This document shows, piece after piece, positions 1 through 12,519 of a DNA stretch of 64,000 nucleotides. The number at the start of each line of letters is the position of its first letter. The stretch's first letter is position 1. This DNA comes from Sapria himalayana (taxonomy: Eukaryota > Streptophyta > Magnoliopsida > Malpighiales > Rafflesiaceae): NCBI GenBank assembly GCA_029783825.1, contig JAREIK010003431.1, positions 1,758,674 through 1,822,673 on the forward strand. The letters run 5' to 3'. The translations under genes and the position numbers were made by a program. The notes below the pieces were generated by a model that saw only the letters and a program-made list of their open reading frames with translations, ran no database searches and was not told the DNA's origin.

Positions 1-559
1 GTTGCCGAAGTTTTCTCCATATATGTATGAGAATGCATGCAGAGAGACATTTATAGTATTGTCATCACTGAATACATGTAGATTTCTTCCTCCACTAACT
101 ATTAGTTGACTTCATCTACCTCTTCTCACATATTGTGATCCTCAACTACTTGAATGATTAGCTCTCATACCAAAATCAAGTAACATAAACATTAGAATAT
201 ACAAAGATAATAAAAACATGCTATGAAAATGTTATAATAACTAAACATATGATAAACATGTTAATATTAAAAAAAGTAATTAAATATTTTAATTTAAAAT
301 CCAATTTCTAACAAGGTAGTTAATGAATTTTTAGTCATCATTATAAATTTTTAACAAATCATCTCTATCTACATCATCATCATCATTTGATTTTATAATT
401 AATTCCTCCTCATTATCTTCTCAAACACGGTCGTCATCAATGTCCAAATAATTTTGACTTTCACAAATAAAGTTTGAAGCTAATTATCTTTCCCATGAAT
501 GATTGAATGAAGTTCCATATTATTCTTTTAAAATGTTGATACATTTCAATAGTTAATAT

Positions 560-3500
560 AGGTTTTATTTTGCATATTGCCCACTAGTGACATTGTTTTC
601 TTCTTGTAGTTGGATAAGTGATGTAAAACACTTGTTTGGCTTGTACCTTAAGAATAAATGGCTCGTACTTATGATTATAATTCTTATGGTGCATATTAAA
701 TAATGTACTATTGATGATGAAATTTAGTACAAATATTTAGAATAGGATCAACTATTCACACTTAAATAGAATTTTTTTTCTTAATTGGTAAAGCATGATA
801 CTTCACGTGTATAATTTCAAATAGTTGACCATGAAAATTAGTAGATGTAATATAGTTAGATCCCTTGCTGCAAACACCACTATTTATTATAGTTCTATTT
901 GAACCATGTTACAAAGTGTATCCATTTACATAATATATGTGATACGTCTGTAAACTTCATAATCGTCCTTTTGCAAGTTCCTTCATCTATCTATTATAAA
1001 TATTTATTGAAGAAAATTATACCTACAAAATGATAAAGGAAAAATTTAAGCATATATAATGTTACACATAAATGTTTAGAACCAATAATGATAAGTTATA
1101 TAATGATAACTTTTTCAAACAAATTCGCAAAATTCTTTTTAAGCTTTACATTAATTGAAGCATCATCAATTTGAAGTTTCATTTTCCTTAATTCCTGAGC
1201 AAATATTCTTCAAAAATAACATTGAATGTATTTTGAATTATTAAAATGCTATATCACATACAATGAAAAATAAATAAGAATATGAAATTATTATAAATTT
1301 TACTCAATAAAAGGTGTACTTTCTTGTAGTTCAACAAAATGTATGTGTACGAACCATGATACTATAGGTCATCCAAAAAATATCTTGATGTTTCTCTACT
1401 ATATAATCTACCTACATTTCTAAAATTAGAAAACATATTATTTTCTTATGATCCATCCTCCATACCATTTATAATATTTAGTGATAATTTGTTATGTCGA
1501 TTATACAATTGTGGCCGAAAGTAGTGCACATAAAATGCCAAAGCCTCTTTAATTAAGTAGGTATTGCATATCGATCCTTTGCCTTTAGTTTTATTTTGAA
1601 TATTATTTTTCAAAATTCTAAGATATCTAAAATAGATATATATTAGAACAAATAATATTCGGTGGATTCATATATTAAAATTTATAGATTAACAAATGAA
1701 AAATATATTACCTCTCAAATGGATACATTCATCTATTTTGCACATGACCTACTATCATGAATTCATAAGGCAAGTGGATCGATAGATGTTCCATAGAGTC
1801 AAAAAATCTAGGAGAAAAAATATGCTCAAGTCTGTATAAAATAATGAGGATGCCATTTTGTAATTGTTCCATTTCTTCCTCCCTTATGATATTACAAGTG
1901 AGATTCTTAAAAAAATACTTATTTTAGTTAATTTTTCCCAAACATTTTGTGGAAGTAATTCACAGAATTTTATGGGTATTAGCCTTTACATTAACATATG
2001 AAAATCATGACTTTTTATCCCAAATAAGTTATGCTTCTTTATACCAACACATCTTCTCATGTTAGTTGCATATCCATAAAGGAACTTGAGTTTCATCAAC
2101 CATTTGCACAAAACTATATTTGCATCATTTTCAAGAATATAACAAGCCTTAAAAAATTTATTTATTAATTTATCATTGTATAACTCTGGATGTGAACATA
2201 ATTCTTTTGAATCCTTTCTTGATTTGATATTATCTTTTATTTTTTCTTCCACATTCATTATATTATTAAAAATATTATGATGATAGTTTTTCTCAATATG
2301 CATCACATCTAAGTTGTATCTAATAAAATTGATAAGGCAAATAATAGACGATACTTTTTTTCTTCTAACCATAATGATAATTATTTAAAATTTATGCATT
2401 TATGTAATCTGAATCAATATTCATAATATTTTTGAACCCAATGCAATCAATTACTACTAATATTTCATCAACTGACCTCAAAGGTGGTGTACTTATAATG
2501 ACTTTATGGTCTTTCTTAAATGTATTGATATTCATCTGAAATGGATATTCTACATATAAGAATTTATGATAATTATCAAACCAAAAAGTTTTTCTTTCTT
2601 TCCTCAAATAAAATATATATGAGTCCTCCATGCAATAAGGATAAGCTAATTTTTCTATAGTATGTCATCATGACAATATTGAATATGCAGGAAAGTCACT
2701 TATAGCCCACGTAAGTGCTGCTCACATTTTGAAGTTTTGCTTTCAATATCATATGTTTCGATATAATCCTCCCACAAATTTTTGAGCTCTAAAATAAGGG
2801 ACTATAGAAAAACATCTAATTTGTCTTTTGATTTTTTTGGACCGGATATGATAACACACAAAAATATGTAATTATCTTTCATGTACATCCACGAAGGTAA
2901 ATTATAAAATGTAACAATAACGGCTACGAATAGTATTGTTTTCCTATTTTTCTAAATAGCTAAAATCTATCTATTCTAATCCATAATCTAATATTTTGAC
3001 TTTTATCTGCAAAAGATGGATGTCAATCATCAAACTGTTTCCAAGGAGAATTTGAGCAATGTCGCATCACACCATTTTCAATAACATACTCTTTGTGCCA
3101 ACTCATGTCATTAGCAGTAGTATTAGATGCAAATAATTTTTACAAATGAGAAGTCAATTGGAAATAATGCATCTTCTTATGAAGAATATTTATTTTCTGC
3201 CTTTTACATGCTATATTTCTTTTGTACCAAAGATAGTTATAGAAATTATAAGTAATTACTTCACTATTTATGCCCCAATATATCATATAGCTATTAATAC
3301 AACAATATATTTTGTCCACCAGCAAACCAAAACATCACATTAATTTCATTGTGCTATAAAAACTATCTATCATGATATTATTCTTTGATAATAATTCAGA
3401 TAATAACTGACATATTTTATCATAAAACCTTTTGGAAAACTATTATTTTGCCTTTAAATTCATTAGTTTGGCCACCACAGAAAACTTTGAATTACCATAT

Positions 3501-3660
3501 AGATGACTTGCCCAAATCTCTTCTTTTGAAGATTTCAGTATTTCATAAAATTATTTTGCTGATGATATTTAGATATTATCAGCTACATCTAGATTTAATA
3601 AATGGCCAATATTATTTTATCAAAATTACTTCACATGCATCATTGGGATTAGCAAATTTC
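560..3660 (-). pseudogene. CACTA TNP2-like transposase, broken
   Basis: Transposase remnant that would have cut and re-inserted the CACTA element. Read right to left on the - strand, the family's conserved blocks appear in order. The N-terminal part lies near 3140-3660 (KIYCCINSYMIYW at about 3280-3325). The WHKEYVIENGVMRH and SFADKSQNIRLW blocks lie near 2985-3110, NLPSWMYMKDNYIFL near 2860-2910, LELKNLWEDYIETYD near 2755-2805, and ISDFPAYSIL then YCMEDSYIFYL near 2590-2700. LDVMHIEKN and KSHDFHMLM fall within 1986-2372. A DUF4218 block (FFDSMEHLSIHLPYEF) is near 1745-1810 and a DUF4216 block (QAKQVFY) near 622-643. Stops and frameshifts are frequent, for example two consecutive stops near 2668 and a frameshift near 2730, so no protein can be made. 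The longest open pieces are 1986-2372 and 2392-2631. The family assignment rests on several independent motifs in the right order. Confidence 0.88.
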
Positions 3661-4831
3661 ATTATAACATTTGAATCAACATTTTTATTTATAGAATGAT
3701 TAGTTATTTGTGATACAACTAATTCTTTATTTTTATTCGACACATAATAGTCTCCTACCAAATCTATATTTTACAAGATGATATTAGACTATGTCCATAT
3801 CATAGAAATTCTGATTTTGACATTTTATAGGCATTACATGAGTATCTTAATTTTGTTTCATCCATAAATTCATGCTACAAATTCATCAGTTAAAAACCTA
3901 TTTTTAACTTTTACATTTATTTATTGACGATCATGTCGTATATGTTATCCATTCCTATAACATATAACACAACTTTTTTTGGTTTATAATAATATATATA
4001 GATATATATTTGTAATAAAGATGTAACATTTTTATGACATTATATAAATCTAACAAATACTGGTTGTTATAATGTCTTAGATATTTATTAAAAGACCAAA
4101 TATTATTTATTTTATTGGACCTTTCATAAAATATAGATCTAACAACTATATAAATTATTAAATGAGCTTATAATTTTTTTAGTTTTATAATTATTTATTA
4201 TGTTTCATGATTCCAATTGTATACCCTCATAATTTTTTTCCAATTTTATTGCTATTACAAATAAATTTTTAGTATTTGTTATAATAATTTTAAATTATTT
4301 ATTATTAAGGTTGCGCCATTAATATGAGTTATTTTTTAAAAAATTATTAAATTTCATGTAATCCTAGTAAGGAAACAAAAATGCAAATTAATTCTAATGA
4401 TCATAACAAAAGGTCAATAAAAATGTACAAAAAATTCATACCTTAATTATACATAACATAAAAATTTTTTAAATTTGAGTATGAGAAAAAAAAGCAAAAT
4501 GTATAGTTTATCTATTATAATTATATTCATTTAACAAAACAAAAAGATAGAACCCAATATGAATATTAAAAATGAAAAGAAATTAAACATAACATCAAAA
4601 TGCACAAATATACCTATTCACGAATTGGATACATATGGGCAAAAATAAAAATCATAATTTCATACATCAATGATGGATTAAAAGCACGTTGATCAATATA
4701 TGGAGAAAAACAATCCACAAATCATTTAGCTGAAATCAAAATTAAATTGAAAATTCTTTGAAACCCTAAAAATATTTGAAGTTTTAAAGTATTTTTTTAA
4801 TAAATTAATTATTGTAATTTAGCGGTGAAAT

Positions 4832-4860
4832 TTAGCAACAGAATATTATTCTGTTGCTAA
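4832..4860. repeat. 14-bp perfect inverted repeat inside the CACTA end
   Basis: Two 14-bp arms (TTAGCAACAGAATA and its complement) are separated by one base, 20 bp inside the CACTA terminus. Subterminal repeats of this kind are the usual binding sites of CACTA accessory proteins; that role is inferred from position. Confidence 0.75.
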
Positions 4861-4880
4861 TATTTTTAAATGATATAGTG

Positions 4881-5149
4881 ATGATAAACATTTCATATAT
4901 ATATATGTTATATATATGCTATAATTTATATATATATATGCTATATAATTATATATATGTGTTTATATATATAAACCTATAAACAAATTATGTGTGTGTG
5001 TATAAATGTATATATATATATGAATGAATAACTATAATTAAAGTACATAAATAAATAATTTTGATAAATTATAAATCTTTACCTACACACACACATACAC
5101 ACACACACACACACACATTTATATGTCATATGTGTTTATACAACCACAT
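4881..5149. repeat. TA/TG and CA microsatellite-rich spacer
   Basis: Spacer between the CACTA terminus and the left end of the Copia element. It consists of TATATA and TGTG runs (4895-5020), an AT-rich stretch and a (CA)n tract at about 5085-5117. I see no coding signal. Confidence 0.7.
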
Positions 5150-5412
5150 TGTAAGTGAAATAAACAAGGAATTGTGGGTGAAATAAACAAAGATTTCTCT
5201 ATATGTTTATTTATGTGATTTAACTGCATAAACAAGAATATATTCTCTCAATAAAAATACATAAATTAGGATTCTTTATAACATGAAGAAGAAGATACTT
5301 TTAATAGAAAAACACGAGAAGCAAAACTGAGAAAACATTGCACACACTTGCTGCACTTTGATTTTTTTTCAAGAGAAATTACACACACACACACACACAC
5401 ACACACATAAAC
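5150..5412 (-). repeat. Left Copia LTR, outer part
   Basis: First half of the 3' LTR, collinear with 12035-12281 of the other LTR. It includes a (CA)13 tract at 5381-5406 that is only about seven repeats long (12267-12280) in the partner, so the microsatellite belongs to the LTR and has changed length since insertion. The LTR stops where the LINE begins and resumes near 7712. Confidence 0.88.
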
Positions 5413-7711
5413 ATTCAAATGGCTAGCGAGAAAGAAAAGGCCGGCACAATAAATATTCAAGGCGACATGGGTAAAAATGTTACAACAAAAAATGAATGTT
5501 TTCATGTGGAAACTGCTCTTAAACATAATACCGGTAGATAATAACATAGAGAGAAAAGGAATAAAATTAGCATCGAGATGTGAATGTTGCCATCAAGAGG
5601 CGAAAAGAATTAATCACTTGTTTTTAACAGGAAAGATAGCCATAAAGTTTTGGCATAAGTTGGAGGTAGAGGTGGACATTGATAAAGGTTCGACTGATTT
5701 GAAAGAAATATTAAAAAATTGGAGTAAAAAGTCTACGAAAAATAAAACTTTTAAATGGATAATAAATTATATTTCGCATATAGCAGTCTAGTACTTATGG
5801 AAAGCTAGAAACAAGAGTAGGTTCGAGAGTATTCCAATGAATTTTGATAATATACTAGAAGAATTTTTTTGAAAAGTTCATTTATTTTAGCCTACAATCC
5901 AATAAGAATTAGAAATATAGAGTCAGACGAAAATAAGAAAAAGGCCTGGGGCCTCGCCACAAAAATAGGAATGCAGCCAAAAATAAAAATTATTTGTTGG
6001 GAAAAACCTCCGTAAGATGGATTAGCTCTCAATACGGATGATAGCTTTAAGAGAGAAATGAGAGCTGCATGTGGAGGAGGTACAATAAGGAATGAAGAGG
6101 GAAGGGTAATGAAAGCTTTCACGATGAGAGGGGAAGCATCTTCAGCCCTACATGCAGAGATTATGGCCTTGCATATGGGGTTGCAGATCTGTAAAGAAAA
6201 CAGGTTCCGAGATATTCAAGTACAGGTAGATTCAAGCTTGCTAGGGAATCTAGTATAAAGTAAAATATAATTGTGGAGGTTCGAAGAGGAGATTGACATA
6301 ATTAAAAAATTGTTAATTGAATTAAAAGGAAAAATGGTGCATGTTTTTAAAGAAGCAAATGCATATGCAGACAGATTAGCAGAAGATGGTATGAGAAAGG
6401 GAGAGTAATTATTCGAATGGGATAAAATTCTCGACAGGTTTAAAGACCTAATAAATTTAGATATAATAGGACTATCATATATAAGAATTCAAAAGATTAA
6501 GGATTAGGAATATATAAGTCAGAGAATAGGGGGACTAAGGAGGTTGAATTAATTGACCTTGTTACATTTTGAGTTATTTTGTAGTGAATAATTGAAAATA
6601 CAAGAAAATGTCTTGGAAATGCAAGAGTCACCCTGGTCATGAGGGGTGATTATAAAGAAAAATGCCGGGTCAAGCTGGCATTATGTGGTTTTCTTGTGTG
6701 GTTTATTTGCTGTTTTGAGTTGGCTTAATTGTAGGTTTAAGGGGAAGAGGATGTTGCAGCCCATGGAGAGGGGATTGCAGGAGACTTGGGGCAGAATTAG
6801 GTGTCCTATATTTTATGTGTTTGTGCGTATATATTCTGTTTATGGTCATGAGTCTATTTGAGCTTGGGATCTGTTTGATATATGTGTCTGTAAGCAGATT
6901 TAAAGGGTATGGAGTTATAGCAGATTAGGCCTGGTAGGGGTATTGGTTTGTTAATTGCAGGGTTTGACAAAAGAGGAGGATCTGAGGCAGGATACTGTAC
7001 AGAAGCTTGGGGAGGTGCTGTCAGCAAATGATAGTTGGCGTTTGTAGGAAGGTCTGTGAGGAGAGGACTGTGCATTCATCACAGTCAGCTGTCGCTACCT
7101 AACAATCAAAATATTGGATGTTAGCATTGAACAATCTAAGAATATCTTGGTTGTATTTTCAGAAACATGAGTCTGTCTTTATGTTTATTAAATTTGTGAT
7201 GCAGGATGTATAAGTGCAGGGTCTGTTTATGTGTTTAGGGCAGTGTCATACATTAAATGTTAAAGTATAATCTGTAAGGAAAGAGTCTATAATTTACTAG
7301 GTTTTCAGACATCTAAATAGAGCAGTTTAGGTGTCTGAAAGGTGTCGGTAAGTCTAGGATAGAGTCTGGTCTAAAAAGGTAGGATGGGTCCATGAATAAA
7401 GGCTTCAAGCGGTTAGGCAGGAGCAAAGGGTTAGAGACGCATAATGGGAGGCATGCGAAGGGATTTAGCAAAAATGGCTAAATAGAAGATCCAGCATCAA
7501 AAGGATCACACAAAATATAAGACAACAAATGGAGCCGCAAAAGGAAGGATGTTTATATGTTATGTTATTTACTTGCTGTAAATTTTATTTGTAGTAACTT
7601 TTAAGAAAAGGTTGTAAGTGGGTAAAGGGTAGTATATAGTTTGTAAACAATGATATTTCTCTGCCGAAAGAGAGGGTTATTATAATAATAAAACAAACTT
7701 TTCAAAAAAAA
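5413..7711 (+). mobile_element. 5'-truncated LINE inserted in the Copia LTR
   Basis: A non-LTR retrotransposon whose 5' end is lost. It starts inside ORF2 near the zinc-binding domain after the reverse transcriptase. An RNase H domain follows, then about 1.3 kb without coding signal (presumably 3' UTR), then an A-rich tail at 7706-7716. The host sequence on both sides is the same Copia LTR, which brackets the insertion. The flanks TAAACATTCAA and TTAAATCTAAG may be a decayed target-site duplication. The 3' part (6420-7700) has no recognisable product. Confidence 0.82.
5422..6410 (+). pseudogene. LINE ORF2 C-terminal remnant: zf-RVT and RNase H
   Basis: The C-terminal end of a plant LINE polyprotein. 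The zf-RVT region (about 5430-5790) carries KMNVFMWKLLLNIIPV, then a C-x2-C pair (CECCHQEAKRINHLF) typical of the zinc-binding reverse transcriptase domain. The RNase H domain of the plant RVT_3 type (about 6020-6400) reads NTDDSFKRE, GGGTIRNEEGRVMKAF, LHAEIMALHMGLQ and VDSSLLGNLV. It ends with the conserved VHVFKEANAYADRLAEDG. The acidic residues expected at the active site (D of NTD, E of HAEI, D of VDS) are still present. Stops near 5452, 5789 and 6256 and a frame change between the two domains make it non-functional. Confidence 0.82.
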
Positions 7712-7946
7712 AAATTAAATCTAAGGAGAATTGTCACGCTCGTATCTATGCCGCGCCCCTTCAATATTTTGGAGAACTGCCACACGATTTCGTTAAGCGA
7801 AAGGTTGCCTCAAAAACTATTTGCCAAATAAAACGAAAGGTTAAGTTGAAAATAAAAGGTTGCATTTTTTCGTCTTAAATTGTCAGGCATTTCATTAAAT
7901 TGTCTAGTGATTTTTAATAGAGAAAGTGGGCTAGACCCACATTACA
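7712..7946 (-). repeat. Left Copia LTR, inner part
   Basis: Resumption of the 3' LTR after the LINE, collinear with about 12284-12519 of the other LTR. The matched stretches include CGTATCTATGCC, TTTTGGAGAACTGCC and the terminal CCCACATTACA. It ends at 7946, directly against the polypurine tract. Confidence 0.88.
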
Positions 7947-7959
7947 ATCTCCCCCTCTA
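7947..7959 (-). other. Copia polypurine tract
   Basis: On the - strand a purine run containing AGAGGGGGAGAT lies immediately upstream of the 3' LTR. This is the usual primer for plus-strand DNA synthesis in LTR retrotransposons. Confidence 0.85.
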
Positions 7960-7984
7960 GCCCAACATAAAGGGAGATTATCTC

Positions 7985-10900
7985 AGTTAGATCCCATGCC
8001 GGCTAACCCGGCACAAAACTTCAGCTTTTCTCTGGTAACAGCTTTTGACATCATATTAGAAGAATTAAAATTGGTGTGAATCTTTTTAAGCTTCATAAGC
8101 CCTTTTTTAATGACATCTCATATCCAATGATATCTCACATCAATGTGCATTATACAAGGATGATACGAAGTATTCTTGCTCAAGTCCATAGCACTCTGAC
8201 TATCACAAAATACAACATACTCATCTTGCATCAAGCCTAGCTATTAAACAAATTTCTTCATTCATAACATCTATTTTATTGCTTTAGTTGCTGCTATATA
8301 TTCTGCCTCAGTAGTAGACAAAGTGACACTTCTGTAACATAGACTGCCATGAAACAGCTTCCCCTGCAAGAGTAAATAAATAACCAGAAGTCAACTTTCT
8401 ACCATCTAGGTCACCTGCCATGTTAACATCAGTAAAGCCTTCTAACACTGGTTTTGAACCCCCAAAACTCAAACACAATTTTGAAGTACCCCTCAAATAT
8501 TTGAAGATCCATTTCACAGCTTCCCATGTATCTTTCTTGGATTTGAGATAAATCTACTCACTGTACTAACAGAATGTGTAATATTATGCCTTGTACAAAC
8601 CATACAATACATATGACTCCCCACTACTGAGGAGTAAGGAGTAGAGGCCATTTTTTTATTTTCATCTATTGTAGCAGGGCATAAGCTTATGCTAAGCTTA
8701 AAGTGATTGGCTAGAGGTGTGCTAACTAGCTTAGCATTTTCATATTGAATCTTTCAAGCATGCTTCAACATACTTCTTGTGGAAACCACATTTTTTTTAC
8801 CTTTCTATCGTGAGTAATTTGCATGCCCAATATTTGTTTTGCAGGCCCTAAGTCTTTCATGTCGAAAGTCTTGAACAACCTCTCTTTTAGCTTGCTAATC
8901 AATCTTGAATCATTCCCTGCTATCAATATATCATCAACATAAAGTAAAAGAAAAATGAAGTTATCATCTTTTAACTTCTTGAAATAAACACAATGATCTA
9001 CATCTATCCTCTTATACTCGTGGTTCATCATAAAGAAATCAAACTTTTGTACCACTGCCTTGCCGCTTGATTCAGCCCATAAAGACTTTTCTTTAATTTG
9101 CAAACCATGTGCTCCTTACCTTTTACTTCAAACCCCTCAGGCCGTGACATGTAAATTTTTTCATTCAAATCACCATGAAGAAAAGTAGTCTTCACATTTA
9201 ATTGTTCAAGCTCAAGGTCTAAACTAGCAGTCAAACCCAAAATAACTCTGATAGAAGGTATTTTCACAACTGGAGAGAATATATCATCAAAATCAATACC
9301 CTTTTTCTACCTAAAATCTTTCACTATCAAATGAGCTTTATATTTTAGTAATCTTTCATCACTATATTTCTTCAACTTGAACACCCATTTGTTCTTTAAT
9401 GCCTTTCTACACTTTGAAAGTTTCACCAACTCATAAGAGTCATTCTTTAACAAAGAATGCATTTCTTCCTGCATAGCTTTTATCCAGCTTATCTTATCTG
9501 CATGAGTCTGTACTTCTTGAAAGTTTTCTGGCTCCCCCTTATTATAAATTAACACATATTCTGAAGGAGGATACTTGGATGATGGATGACTCTTTTTGTT
9601 TGTCCTTCTAATTTGAGACTTAGAAATGACTTGTTGAGAAGGCTGCTCCCCATGCTCAACAGCTTGATCACTCTCTGTCATCTCATCATTAATCACTATC
9701 TCTGGTGCTTCATCACCAGTCATCTCTGCTCCCCCATGTATAGTATGCTGCAAAGGAAAATGAATAACTGTAAGATCAATAACACCATTATTGATAGCTT
9801 TCACCTTTTCAATCTTCTCACAATCTAAAATCATCTGATCTTAATAAAATATCACATCTCTACTTCTGAAAATCTTCTTTTCCACTGGATCCCATAATCT
9901 ATACCCAAACTCTTCATTCCCATAACCAACAAAGATACATGAAAAAGCTTTGTTATCAAGCTTTGAATTTTGCTCTTTAGGTACATGTGTAAAAGCCTTG
10001 CACCCAAAAACCTTAAGATGTTTGTAAACATCTTTTTTTATCCATACCTTCTCTGGGATGTCAAATTCCAAAAGAACTGAGAGTGACTTATTTATCAAAT
10101 AACAAGCAGTACGAATAACTTCACCCCAAAATACTTTGGGTAGCTTTGCCATTTTTAGCATGCATCTTACCTTCTCAACAATAGTGTAGTTTATCCTTTC
10201 TGCAACACTATTGTGTTGTGGAGTACCATGAACTGTCTTCTCGTGTCTAATATCATGTGCTGAGTAGTAGTTTTTAAACTCATTTGATGTATATTCACCT
10301 CCATTGTTAGTACGAAGACACTTCAAAAGCTTTCCTGTCTCTCTTTCAACTGTAGCATGAAATTTCTGGAACAATTGATACACTTGATCTTTGGCCTTTA
10401 ACAGATAAACCCACACCCTTTCTTGATGCATCATCAATGAATGTGACAAAATATCTATTTTCACCCAAGGACTCTACCTCAAAGGGATCACAAATATCAG
10501 AATAAACTAATTCCAAAATATCAGATTTTCTTTTTGAAGATTAAGAAAATAAAACTCAATGATGTTTTCCAAATAAATAATAAATACAAGGGTTAAGAGT
10601 GTTACCTTTAGTAAAAGGAATATGAGCCCTTTTGACTAGAATATTTAACCATTTCTCACTCATGTGACCAAATCTTTTGTGCCTTAAATTTGGGGAGGAA
10701 CCATATTCAGCTGCATTCAATTCAACTCCATAGATTTTCATGACTGCCCTGTAGAGTGTGCTTCTAACCTTGCCTCTAGTAGCTACTAACAAACCTTTGA
10801 TAAACTTCCATTTACCATTACCAAAGTAATTCACATATCCTTCCCGATCTAAGGCAACTCTAGAAATAAGATTAAGATGTAAGTTAGGAACATGCCACAC

Positions 10901-12000
10901 ATTTCTCAGAGTCAATGAACAGCTAACATTTGTCTGTATGCAAACATCACTAATACCCAAAATCTTTGAGTAGCTGGTGTTACCCATCTTCACAGTATCA
11001 AAGTCTCCTGGCTTGTACGTTGTGAATAACTCATTATTAGGAGTAACATGATAAGAGGCTGTTATATCAATAATCCACTCAACCTTATTACATGTTATAA
11101 GCAAACATTCTTTATTTCCAAAAATTAGAACTGCTACATCTTCGTCAAGTAAAATAGTTGTAGTATTTTCATTTTTATCTTTACTCTGATTTTTTCCTTC
11201 TTTTTGTTCATATTTCCAAGCATAACAGTTTCTTCTAATATGTCTTTCCTTGCCACAATGATAACACTTTCCTCTTTCACTAGATTTTCATCTGGATTAC
11301 GACCAGTCTCTGGATTTACCATGACCCTTTTATGGTCCTCTATTTTTATCTCTTCTCATGTCCTCTATGACAAGAGCTTCGTTCTCACAAAATATTCCTT
11401 GTTTCTTCTTACTGGCATCTTCATTAAACAAGTTGTCTTTTACCATATCCATGGTTAATGTACCATTAGGAGCAGAGTTACTAAGTGATAACTAAAGTAT
11501 CCAAATTATCTGGCAAAGAATTCAAAAGTAATAGTACTTGCAACTCATTTTCAATCTTCATCTTCATAGCATTTAACTGGTTCACCAATCCTTGAAAGTC
11601 ACTTGTGTGCTCTGTCACGCTATGCCTATTTCTATACTTCAAATTTACTAGTCTTCTAATCAAAGTGGCTTTATTCTGTGCAGTCTTACATTCATACATG
11701 GATTCCAAATTTTTCCAAAGCTCGCTAGCATCAGTTTTTGTGATACATGATGAACCACACTATGGTCTATCTAATGTCTGATTAGGGCTACTATTTTTTT
11801 TTTTGCATTATCTTCCATTATATTTCTACCATATTTATGGGTTTACTTTTATTCCCATCAATAGGTGCATATAAATCTTTGCAATAAAGAATATCTTCCA
11901 TTTTTGACTTCCAAATAGAATAATTAGACAATGTTAGTCTAATTATAGCGGCTCCTAAGAATTCCTTCATCTTTAAATCAATACCAACAACAATATCCAA
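7985..12000 (-). pseudogene. Copia gag-pol polyprotein, broken
   Basis: Polyprotein of a TNT1-94-like Copia element, read leftward. Gag occupies about 11480-12000 (SNYSIWKSKMEDIL near the N-terminus). A CCHC zinc knuckle (CYHCGKERHIRRNC) is near 11230-11275. The protease region at 11060 reads WIIDITASYHVTP, where families normally have a D-S/T-G triad, so the glycine is lost. Integrase (9841-10464) keeps GGEYTSNEF, GTPQHN and VAERINYT, but has N in the LRTNNGGE block where a catalytic D is normal. The reverse transcriptase (8765-9830) keeps TFLHGDLNEKIYM and an intact YVDDILIAGND active-site motif. RNase H (8050-8517) keeps MKWIFKYLRGTSKL and TEAEYIAATKA. Several stops and frameshifts separate the blocks, so it cannot make a full protein. 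Order and spacing match a single element. Confidence 0.9.
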
Positions 12001-12021
12001 ATAATAGAATACTCAACCTCC

Positions 12022-12032
12022 CTCTGATACCA
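12022..12032 (-). other. Copia primer-binding site
   Basis: On the - strand TGGTATCAGAG starts two bases inside the 5' LTR. It matches the initiator-methionine tRNA 3' end used by plant Copia elements, and fixes the polarity of the element. Confidence 0.9.
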
Positions 12033-12034
12033 CT

Positions 12035-12519
12035 TGTAAGTGAAATAAACAAGAAATTGTGGGTGAAATAAACAAAGAAATTTATATATATTTATTTCTG
12101 TGATTTAAGCATATAAACAAGAATATATTTTCTCAATAAAAATACATTAACTAGAATTCTTTATAACATGAAGAAGAAGATACTCTTAATAGAAAAACAT
12201 ATGAAGTAAAAAAGAGAAAACATTGCACACACTTGATGCACTCTGATTTTTTTTTCAAGATAGATTACACACACACACACATAGTTAAACACAAGAAGAA
12301 CTACCATGCCCGTATCTGTGCCACACCTCTTTGCTATTTTGGAGAATTGCCGCACGGTTTTGTTAAGCAAAAGATTGTATCAAAAACTGTTTGCCAAAGA
12401 AAAAGAAAAGTTGCGTCGAAAGTAAAAGGTTGCATTGCATTTTTATTTCTTAAATTGTGGCATTTTGTTAACTCGTCCTGCGGTTTTTAATAAAGAAAGT
12501 AAGCTGGATCCACATTACA
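12035..12519 (-). repeat. Right (5') Copia LTR
   Basis: Intact 485-bp LTR beginning TGTAAGTG and ending ATTACA on the + strand. It is the promoter-bearing LTR of the element and would drive transcription leftward, away from the dolichol kinase gene. Its outer edge is 587 bp from the dolichol kinase start codon. Confidence 0.9.

Larger units (their letters stand above)
1..4880 (-). mobile_element. Decayed CACTA (En/Spm) transposon, 5' end at 4880
   Basis: A cut-and-paste DNA transposon read on the - strand. Its right terminus (4880, element 5' end) reads CACTATATCATTT on the - strand, the hallmark CACTA end. It is followed inward by a hairpin repeat (4832-4860) and then by a TNP2-type transposase remnant (about 560-3660). 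The base triplet next to the terminus is ATG, a possible half of the usual 3-bp target duplication. I found no matching CACTA terminus on the left, so the element runs off the window or is truncated. Positions 300-470 encode an acidic stretch on the - strand, as at the C-terminus of TNP2 proteins. The first 300 bases show nothing I recognise. Confidence 0.8.
5150..12519 (-). mobile_element. Copia LTR retrotransposon (Tork/TNT1-like), with nested LINE
   Basis: A nearly complete Copia element on the - strand. Both LTRs start TGTAAGTGAAATAAAC on the + strand and end ATTACA. The right (5') LTR is 12035-12519 (485 bp). The left (3') LTR starts at 5150 and ends at 7946 but is interrupted by a LINE. 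The primer-binding site (12022-12032) and polypurine tract (7947-7959) are in the expected places, and gag-pol fills 7985-12000. The flanks are CACAT (5145-5149) and CACTT (12520-12524), a 4-of-5 match for a 5-bp target duplication. By eye the LTRs differ at roughly one site in ten, so the insertion is not recent. Confidence 0.9.

Noticed and set aside
5266..5547. Frame with a VCVCVCV run on the - strand
   Set aside because: Translation through the (CA)n microsatellite of the Copia LTR into the LINE.
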